A stretch of 64,000 bases of DNA, taken from Acidimicrobiaceae bacterium. Lineage in GTDB: Bacteria; Actinomycetota; Acidimicrobiia; Acidimicrobiales; Aldehydirespiratoraceae. Below the pieces are notes generated by a model that was not told the DNA's origin, made no database searches, and saw only the letters and a list, made by a program, of their open reading frames with translations. Positions 58,086-64,000 of the stretch are shown in pieces. Location: NCBI GenBank assembly GCA_016845585.1, contig JAERSO010000018.1:1-64000 (forward strand). The letters run 5' to 3'. Numbering within the stretch: the stretch's first letter is position 1; each line of letters begins with the position of its first letter. Both the position numbers and the translations under genes were made by a program.

Positions 58086-59468
58086 TCAACGCGTCGGCCA
58101 CTTGGGGCGGGGCTCGATGCCTGCTCGATCCAGCAGTGCTCGCTTCGCTGCTGCAGCTACCGGGGCCAGTGCCTCGAGGTCGACCCGGGTCGGTCGCCCG
58201 TCGGCCACGACCTGATCACCCGCCACCCACACATCTCGCACCGACCGGCCGTCGCTGCCCCACACCAACTGGAGGACGACGTCGTCCGCGTGGGGGTACC
58301 AAGACGGGCCGGTGCGGTCGTGCACAACCAGGTCGGCCTGCTTGCCGACCTCGATCGAGCCGATCTCTTCGGCCATCCCGATCGCCTTGGCGCCGCCGAT
58401 CGTCAACAATTCGAACGCCTCATGAGCCCCGAACACGGTCGGGTCGACCGGCACATCCTTGGCCAGGCCGGCGAAGAGCGCAGCGGTGCGAAGTCCGTCG
58501 ACGGCGTCGCCGGCGTTCTCCGCATCACAACCGAGCGCAAGCCGCCCACCTCGCTGCCAGAGGTCGAGGTGGCGAAACTCGCGGGTCGTGCCCTGCCCCA
58601 GCCGGAGGTACGCCCATGGACACGCGGCCACGGCCGTGCGCGTCGCCACAAGGAGTTCGACTTCGGAATCGGAGAGATGGACCCCATGGGCAATCAGCAC
58701 CTCGGGCCCGAGCACACCGAGGTCGGCGAGGTGCTCCACCGGCCGACGACCGGTGCGGCCCAGGTAGGCGTCGACGTCGCCCGTGGTGGGCGACAGATGG
58801 AAGGTGAGGCCGGTGCCGCTCCGGCGCGCCAGCGCGGACGCTTTGGTCAGGAGCTCGTCGCTCATGAGGTCGTGACCGACGAGGGTGACCCAGGGTGTGA
58901 TGAGTGGGCCGTGGTCGACCGCGAGCAGATCCGACTGGCGGCCGATCACCTCGTCCGGCGGGGCCGCGAACGGCCCCTCCTCGACATCCCATCCCCACAT
59001 GCCGAGCGTGATCCTGGCGCCGATGGTCCGGGCACCTGCTGCCACCCGGTCGGGGTGGGCCACCGTGCCGGCCTCGACGGTGGTGGTGACCCCGTTGGTG
59101 AGGCTCTCGGCGAGCGTGAGGATGGTGGTGAGCTCGTCGTCGTCGGGCGTGAGCTCGGCGTGGGTGGGTACCGCCCACTCGAAGATCGACTCGCCTGGCG
59201 GCAGGTCGTCGGGAATCGACGATTGCACGAGGCGATCGGCGGTGAGGTGCTGGTGGGCGTTGACGTAGCCGGGGACGACGAGATCAACGGCCCGGCCCAC
59301 CTCACGTGCCTCGGGGAAGCGGGCGGCGACGTCGGCATGGGGTCCGACTCCAATGATTCGATCGCCGGAAATCGCCACGGCACCGTCACTCAGGACTTCG
59401 CGCCGAGCGTTCATCGTGACGACGGTGCCCCTGATGATCAGGTCTCCGTGCTCGGGGGTGTCGGGCAT
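58086..59468 (-). CDS. TRZ/ATZ-type amidohydrolase
   Basis: The 460-residue protein has LIIRGTVVTMNARREVLSDG, metal motif GYVNAHQHLTADRLVQSSIP (HxH), TGLTFHLSPTTGDVDAYLG (His), EVLIAHGVHLSDSEVELLVA (His), RLALGCDAENAGDAVDGLR (Asp) and EVGKQADLVVHDRTG. It resembles the amidohydrolase at 53370 and is a probable deaminase of a ring compound. It follows the molybdenum hydroxylase large-subunit gene by 10 nt, so hydroxylation and deamination are encoded together. Confidence 0.9.
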   Translation of the reverse strand: MPDTPEHGDLIIRGTVVTMNARREVLSDGAVAISGDRIIGVGPHADVAARFPEAREVGRAVDLVVPGYVNAHQHLTADRLVQSSIPDDLPPGESIFEWAVPTHAELTPDDDELTTILTLAESLTNGVTTTVEAGTVAHPDRVAAGARTIGARITLGMWGWDVEEGPFAAPPDEVIGRQSDLLAVDHGPLITPWVTLVGHDLMSDELLTKASALARRSGTGLTFHLSPTTGDVDAYLGRTGRRPVEHLADLGVLGPEVLIAHGVHLSDSEVELLVATRTAVAACPWAYLRLGQGTTREFRHLDLWQRGGRLALGCDAENAGDAVDGLRTAALFAGLAKDVPVDPTVFGAHEAFELLTIGGAKAIGMAEEIGSIEVGKQADLVVHDRTGPSWYPHADDVVLQLVWGSDGRSVRDVWVAGDQVVADGRPTRVDLEALAPVAAAAKRALLDRAGIEPRPKWPTR

Positions 59469-59478
59469 GTCGACGACG

Positions 59479-61740
59479 CTAGTTCAGCGCGTCGGATGCC
59501 TCGTCTTCGGCCTTCGCCAGCCCGGCCAGCACGCGGCTCGGCGTGAGCGGGAACTCGTCGAACCACACGCCGGTGGCATCGTGCACCGCGGCGATGACCG
59601 CCGGTGCGTAGGTGATGAACGGCATCTCGGCCACGCCTCGCGCCCCGAACGGGCCGAGGGGATCCGCCAGCTCGAGAATCTGGGAGTCGACCACCGTGGG
59701 GATGTCGCCGATGCCGGGCACGAGGTAGGCGCTGAACCGCGGGTTGGTGATGAAGCCGTCGCGGACCTGCAGATCCTCACTCAGGACATAGCCATGAGCT
59801 TGGACGACGGCTCCCTCGATCTGACCCTGCAGCATGCGGGGATTGATGGCCTTGCCGACGTCGTGGGTCGAGACCGCTCGGTCGACTCGGATGTGCCCCG
59901 TGCCGACATCAACCGTGACCTCGACCGCCTGGGCCATGTAGCCGTAGCTGAAGTTGGGATCACCCCTGCCGGTGTCCTCATCGAGGGTCTCGGTCGGCGG
60001 AGGCGTGTACCGGAACCGCCCGACGGCGGGACGGTCGCCCTCGCGCCACGCCTTCTCGGCCTCCTCGGCCGCGCCCAGGATGGAGTTGCCCGACATGAAG
60101 GTGAGACGGCTGGCCGACGCCGACCCGGGATCGCCGGTGGTTGCCGTGTCCGAGAAGTATCCACGGATCTCGTCGAGCGGCAGACCGGTCGCCTCGGCGG
60201 TCATCTGTCGCATGGCGAGGTGGGCGCCCTGGCCGACCTCGGCGCCGCCGTGGAAGAGATCGGCTGACGTTGGTTCGTCGTCATCGCCGTGCAGGTGGAT
60301 CTCGGCCTCGCAGCGCTCGGGGAAGCCGAACGAGAAGCCGATGTTCTTGAAGCCCGAGGCGAACCCCCGGCCACGGCGGATGGCCGCTGGTTCGGCCGGG
60401 AGCGTGGCGATCGGTGCGAAGGGCGCGGCGTCGCGCATCGGCTGGTCGAAGGCCGCACGCTCCGCACATGCCGTGATCACCTCGACGGCGGTCACGCCCT
60501 CGGGCAGGACGACTTGGGTGATTCCCTCATCACCATCGACGACGGCGTTGCGCAAGCGCAACTCCACCGGATCCATATCGAGCGCCTCGGCGAGCTTGTT
60601 CATCGAGGATTCGATGGCGAAGGTGCCCTGGGGCCCGCCGAAACCGCGGAACGCACCCCCGGGCACCGTGGTCGTGTAGACGGCGCGGCTGTCGATCCGG
60701 GCGTTGGGCACGCGGTATGCCCCGCCCACCGACAGGTGCGCGTTCCCGAGAACCTTGTTGGACGTGTAGTTGTACGCGCCCGCGTCGAGGGTGACATCGG
60801 CCTCGAGTGCGGTGATCAATCCGTCGCTCGTGGCGCCGAGGCGAACATGGATCCGACCGCGGTGGCGTTTGTGGTGGCCGACGATCGATTCCTCTCGGGA
60901 CCAGCGACAGTGGATTGGTCGGTGCTCACCTCGCTCCGCGAGGCGCATGGCTGCCAATCCGAGTGCGATCTGGACCGACATGTCCTCCTTGCCACCGAAG
61001 GCTCCGCCGATCGCCTTGTAGATGATGCGGACTCGTTCGTCGGGCAGGCCGAGCACGTGGGCGACCTGTTCGCGATCCTCCGACGTCCACTGACCGCCGA
61101 CCTCGATCGTGACCCGCCCTTCGTCGTCGATGTAGGACGTGCCGGCTTCGGGTTGCAGGTACGCGTGCTCCTGGTGCGGCACCGTGTAGGTGCCCTCGAC
61201 GACGGTGTCGGCCTGCCCCCACCCGGCGTCCATGTCGCCCTTGCGGATCTTCAGCGGGTGGTACGCGTTCGTCGGGAGTCCGTTCTCCGGGTGCAGGAGG
61301 GGAGCGCCGGGGGCGAGCGCCTCGTCGATCGAGTCGAGGAGCGGCAGATCCTCCCACTCCACATCGAGCGCAGCCGCTCCCGCGGTGGCTGCTGCTTTCG
61401 TCTCGGCGACAACGATCGCGATCTGGTCTGCCTCCCATCGGCTGATGGCGCCGTCGACGGCCGCGACTCCGGTGTGGCCGACCCCCACGAGTGCCGGCTG
61501 GTCGAGCATCGTGAGGCCGTATTCGTTCACCGGGGCATCGGCAGCCGTGATCACATCGACCACCCCATCGACGGCTCGGGCTGCGTCAGTGGAGAGCCTG
61601 AGCATCCGGGCGTGTGGCTTGTTGGAGAACACGATGACGGCGTACAGCGCGTCATCGGGCGCGGCGTCGCCCGCGTATTCGATCGAGCCGTCGGCCTTCG
61701 GAAGCGCATCCTGACGAACGGGGGACTGGCCGACGCTCAT
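59479..61740 (-). CDS. Molybdenum hydroxylase, molybdopterin-binding subunit
   Basis: From ATG 61740 the product has 753 residues. Xanthine dehydrogenase family: GGAFGGKEDMSVQIALGLA, VPGGAFRGFGGPQGTFAIES, GGAEVGQGAHLAMRQMTAEA (Moco), and GARGVAEMPFITYAPAVIAA with the catalytic Glu. The Cys/Ser of CO dehydrogenase (AYRGAGR) is not present, so this is not a CO oxidase. A longer frame to 62085 lies inside the small-subunit gene. ATGA overlap with that gene. Substrate likely a purine or other N-heterocycle. Confidence 0.92.
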   Translation of the reverse strand: MSVGQSPVRQDALPKADGSIEYAGDAAPDDALYAVIVFSNKPHARMLRLSTDAARAVDGVVDVITAADAPVNEYGLTMLDQPALVGVGHTGVAAVDGAISRWEADQIAIVVAETKAAATAGAAALDVEWEDLPLLDSIDEALAPGAPLLHPENGLPTNAYHPLKIRKGDMDAGWGQADTVVEGTYTVPHQEHAYLQPEAGTSYIDDEGRVTIEVGGQWTSEDREQVAHVLGLPDERVRIIYKAIGGAFGGKEDMSVQIALGLAAMRLAERGEHRPIHCRWSREESIVGHHKRHRGRIHVRLGATSDGLITALEADVTLDAGAYNYTSNKVLGNAHLSVGGAYRVPNARIDSRAVYTTTVPGGAFRGFGGPQGTFAIESSMNKLAEALDMDPVELRLRNAVVDGDEGITQVVLPEGVTAVEVITACAERAAFDQPMRDAAPFAPIATLPAEPAAIRRGRGFASGFKNIGFSFGFPERCEAEIHLHGDDDEPTSADLFHGGAEVGQGAHLAMRQMTAEATGLPLDEIRGYFSDTATTGDPGSASASRLTFMSGNSILGAAEEAEKAWREGDRPAVGRFRYTPPPTETLDEDTGRGDPNFSYGYMAQAVEVTVDVGTGHIRVDRAVSTHDVGKAINPRMLQGQIEGAVVQAHGYVLSEDLQVRDGFITNPRFSAYLVPGIGDIPTVVDSQILELADPLGPFGARGVAEMPFITYAPAVIAAVHDATGVWFDEFPLTPSRVLAGLAKAEDEASDALN

Positions 61741-63188
61741 GAGTCGGCTCCGCTCGCAGTGCGGATCGCTTGCACGATGGGGTAGTAGCCGGTGCAGCGG
61801 CAGATGTTGCCCGAGAGTCCGAGGCGGATCTCGTCCTCGGTCGGTTGATCGACCTCGTCGAGAAGGGTCGCCCCCGACATGATGAACCCGGGAATGCAGA
61901 AGCCGCATTGCACGGCGAACTCGTCGACGAACGCCTCTTGAATCTTGTGGGGGCCAATACCCGGGGCGATCCCTTCGACGGTGATCACGTCGGTGCCGGC
62001 GACCTGTGGCGTGCTCGTCAGGCAACTCATCACAGTCTGGCCGTCCACCTGCACGGTGCAGGCCCCGCACTCTCCCTCGGCACATCCTTCCTTGGTGCCG
62101 GTGAGCCCGGCCTGGTCACGGAGCCAGTCGAGAAGGGTCGCCGACGCGGCCGATGCGGCCGTGAACGATGCACCGTTCAAGCGGATGGTGACCGGTGTGT
62201 CGTCAGTGACCGAGGCGGCATCGGCGGTGGCCGCGCGGGTCGAGTCGGGAGTGGTGAGACAGACGGGTCGTGGAGGCCAGGCGGCGGCGGATCGGCCGCC
62301 CCGGATCGCTTCGAGGGCACGAGTGATGAGCGTCGGAATGGTGTCGAGACGGTAGATGGCGGTGGCTCGGACATCGTCGATCGGTGCGACCGCGGCGGCC
62401 GCGGCTTGTGCTGCCTGCTCGATGGCGTCGCCGATGAGCGGGGACCCGATGAGCGCTTCGGCGGCCTCGGGGAGCAGGACCACCCGAGCGGCCACACTGC
62501 CGATCGCAATCCGTGCTGAGCGAACGACGCCCGCATGGTCCCGATCGAGGACGATGCCCAGATGCACCACTGAGATCGCCTGCGCGGCGCGATTCCCGAG
62601 CTTGACCCAGATGCCGTCCGCCGGAGAAGCCATCGCGGGGAACTCGATCGCGGTGATCAGTTCACCGGGCTCGATTGCGGTGGAGCGGAAGCCGGTGAAG
62701 AAGTCGTCGAGGGCGATGGTGCGCTGACCCACCAGCGAGGCGAGGGTCACCGACGCGTCGAGGGCCAGCAGCGCCGAGATCGTGTCGTTGGCGGGGCTGG
62801 CCGTGGCGATGTTGCCCGCGACGGTGGCGCGGTTGCGAAGCTGCGGCGAGGCGATCTCGAGACAGGCTTGTGCCAGCGGCAGCCCGACCGCCGGCATGTC
62901 CGGGTGGGCGATGACCTCGTTGTGCGTCACGCCGGCACCGATGCGTACTCGACCACCCTCCATCGTGATGCCGCGAAGTTCGGCCAGTCCGCTCAAGTCA
63001 AGGAGGGTGACGGGGTCGCCCGGACCACCACGGTGCAGATCGAGCAGGAGGTCGGTTCCCCCCGCGATCGGCTGGACCGTGGGGTCCGCGGCCAGGATCT
63101 CGAGCGCGTGCGTCAGGCTTCGCGGACGCTCGACGGCGCGAACCGAACGACCGGGGGCTTGCACATGATGGAGGGGGCTGGCACTCAT
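61737..63188 (-). CDS. Molybdenum hydroxylase, fused FAD and 2Fe-2S subunit
   Basis: The 483-residue protein has an N-terminal FAD domain (VQPIAGGTDLLLDLHRGGPG; RIGAGVTHNEVI; ASPQLRNRATVAGNIATASP) and, from about residue 325, a 2Fe-2S domain (GCAEGECGACTVQVDGQ; QCGFCIPGFIMSG; NICRCTGYYPIVQAI). The FAD-then-FeS order reverses the usual XdhA order and differs from the fusion at 26053. It supplies electrons to an FAD site, so NAD or O2 can be the acceptor. An operator-like palindrome lies 17 nt upstream. Confidence 0.92.
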   Translation of the reverse strand: MSASPLHHVQAPGRSVRAVERPRSLTHALEILAADPTVQPIAGGTDLLLDLHRGGPGDPVTLLDLSGLAELRGITMEGGRVRIGAGVTHNEVIAHPDMPAVGLPLAQACLEIASPQLRNRATVAGNIATASPANDTISALLALDASVTLASLVGQRTIALDDFFTGFRSTAIEPGELITAIEFPAMASPADGIWVKLGNRAAQAISVVHLGIVLDRDHAGVVRSARIAIGSVAARVVLLPEAAEALIGSPLIGDAIEQAAQAAAAAVAPIDDVRATAIYRLDTIPTLITRALEAIRGGRSAAAWPPRPVCLTTPDSTRAATADAASVTDDTPVTIRLNGASFTAASAASATLLDWLRDQAGLTGTKEGCAEGECGACTVQVDGQTVMSCLTSTPQVAGTDVITVEGIAPGIGPHKIQEAFVDEFAVQCGFCIPGFIMSGATLLDEVDQPTEDEIRLGLSGNICRCTGYYPIVQAIRTASGADS

Positions 63189-63204
63189 CGACGAATTCCC
63201 GTCA

Positions 63205-63219
63205 TTTACAAAGCGTAAA
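63205..63219. promoter_or_regulatory. Palindromic operator TTTACAAAGCGTAAA
   Basis: A 5-bp perfect inverted repeat of the same 15-bp length as 30896-30910 and 30966-30980, sharing TTNACAAANNGTNAA. It sits 17 nt upstream of the start codon, like the other two. It probably binds the same regulator. Confidence 0.6.
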
Positions 63220-63255
63220 GCACCCGACGTGTCTGCGAGAAGACACCCACTTCGC

Positions 63256-64000
63256 TCAGATGCCGAATGCGGCGCTCACCAGGGCTCGTGGATCGGCGGC
63301 ACCGGCGAGGGTTCCGTGTTCGGTCACCTCGATCATGTGGGCATGGCCGAAGGTGCCGGGGTTGTCATCGACAACCGTCGTGGCGTGCCCCCGCGCAGCG
63401 AGCGCATCGTGCCAACCGGTCGACGGGTCCTCGACGATCACCCGCCGGCCGAGGCCTGGGCGCCACGTCTCGAACCCGGCTTCGTGATCATCGGGCCCGA
63501 GCGTCCAACGAGGCGCGCTGATGGTGGCACCGGGAGACTGACCCAGGCCGAGCGATCGGGCGATCAGTTGCAGCAGGATCTGGGGTTGGGCATCCCCGCC
63601 CATGGTTCCGACAACTTGGTGCAGGTCGCCGTTCGGCTTGGTGACGAGAGCGGGGGCGAGGGTGTGGGGCGGGCGCCGGCCGGGGGCGTACTCGGCCGGA
63701 TGGCCGGGGATCAGCGAGAACCCGATGCCCCGATCGTGCACGAAGATGCCCGATGACCCGGCCACGAGGTGGGCGCCGAACCCGCTCGCGTTCGAGTTGA
63801 TCAGCGACACGCCCATGCCGTCGCCGTCGACGGTGCAGAGATAGGTCGTATCGCCGAGCGCCGCTGGTGGCGCGACATTGCCGGCGCGCTCGAGATCGAT
63901 CGCAGCCCGGCGCGGGGCGAGGAGCACCGGGTCGACCAGCGCCTGGCCGTCGGCTGCGTCGTGAAGTACCCGCATGCGATCGTGGCCGGCCTGCGATGCC
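63256..64000 (-). CDS. Gamma-glutamyltransferase-like protein, N-terminus cut by window edge
   Basis: About 248 C-terminal residues are visible. GDTTYLCTVDGDGMGVSLIN carries the conserved TT(H/Y) start of the small subunit, where the autocatalytic Thr becomes the N-terminal nucleophile. GIGFSLIPGHPAEYAPGRRP, HTLAPALVTKPNGDLHQVVG, TMGGDAQPQILLQLIA and SAPRW follow the family. Members cleave glutathione or gamma-glutamyl compounds, or act as cephalosporin acylases. It lies upstream of the molybdenum hydroxylase on the same strand, with the operator in between. The frame is open to the window end. Confidence 0.88.
   Translation of the reverse strand, partial: ASQAGHDRMRVLHDAADGQALVDPVLLAPRRAAIDLERAGNVAPPAALGDTTYLCTVDGDGMGVSLINSNASGFGAHLVAGSSGIFVHDRGIGFSLIPGHPAEYAPGRRPPHTLAPALVTKPNGDLHQVVGTMGGDAQPQILLQLIARSLGLGQSPGATISAPRWTLGPDDHEAGFETWRPGLGRRVIVEDPSTGWHDALAARGHATTVVDDNPGTFGHAHMIEVTEHGTLAGAADPRALVSAAFGI

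Noticed and set aside
59479-61740. Aerobic CO dehydrogenase large subunit
   Set aside because: The active-site loop AYRGAGR with Cys is missing; the loop reads GAFRGFGGPQ as in xanthine-dehydrogenase-type enzymes.
60289-61785. 498-codon open frame on + opposite the molybdopterin subunit
   Set aside because: Antisense of an unmistakable molybdenum hydroxylase gene.

Overview
The window is high-GC DNA with short gene gaps, many GTG starts and long ATGA-type gene chains. Gene content (cytochrome P450s, a CxxHxxC ferredoxin, acyl-CoA dehydrogenase, LprG-like lipoproteins, FadR-type regulators, many TRZ-type amidohydrolases) points to a free-living, catabolically versatile actinobacterium. Acidimicrobiia is my best guess, but I have no marker gene that proves the class. 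No rRNA, CRISPR array, prophage or intact insertion sequence was seen; one tRNA gene (Ala, TGC) is present.

Layout. (1) 1-1470: a visibly more A/T-rich, degenerate stretch on the 3' side of the tRNA-Ala gene, with a stop-riddled remnant, a 5'-truncated KTSC-domain gene and a secreted Thr-rich two-repeat protein. (2) 1.5-24 kb: mixed housekeeping and metabolism: DUF427 protein, a kinase/ATPase fusion, P450 plus LigB-type ring-cleavage enzyme, amidase, an orphan amino-acid-type ABC ATPase, M19 dipeptidase, acyl-CoA dehydrogenase, a P450-ferredoxin-dehydrogenase-like operon, three exported proteins, release factor 3, an OmpA-domain protein, a polyprenyl diphosphate synthase-xseB-xseA operon, and serB. 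Several genes here have apparent frameshifts or stops, some at G runs, so sequencing error must be considered. (3) 24.2-32.9 kb: a purine/hydantoin salvage block with a Nudix enzyme, an SsnA-like aminohydrolase, a fused molybdenum hydroxylase, D- and L-type N-carbamoyl amidohydrolases, a regulator and an 8-oxoguanine-deaminase-like enzyme. (4) 34.4-55.4 kb: a 21-kb block bounded and punctuated by copies of TGGTCNGACCA. It holds a FadR-type regulator, two Rieske oxygenases, three VOC proteins and a 14-gene operon (cupin, HyuA/HyuB, acyl-CoA ligase, Rieske oxygenase, BMP-type ABC importer, reductases, methyltransferase, amidohydrolase). (5) 55.6-64 kb: small hydrolases and a lipoprotein, then a second molybdenum hydroxylase with another amidohydrolase and a gamma-glutamyltransferase cut by the window edge.

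How it fits together. Two regulons can be proposed from sequence alone. The first is the TGGTCNGACCA regulon of region 4, probably run by the FadR-type protein encoded inside it; it looks like import, activation, oxidation and ring processing of one unidentified (possibly N-heterocyclic) compound. The second uses a 15-bp palindrome of the form TTNACAAANNGTNAA just upstream of the start codons of the carbamoylase operon, of an unusual regulator (thiamine/pyrimidine-binding-like domain fused to a DauR/YheO-type helix-turn-helix) and of the distant second molybdenum hydroxylase, tying regions 3 and 5 together. A palindromic element with core TGGGGACAGACCCCA occurs three times, each time supplying the TAA stop codon of the adjacent reading frame.
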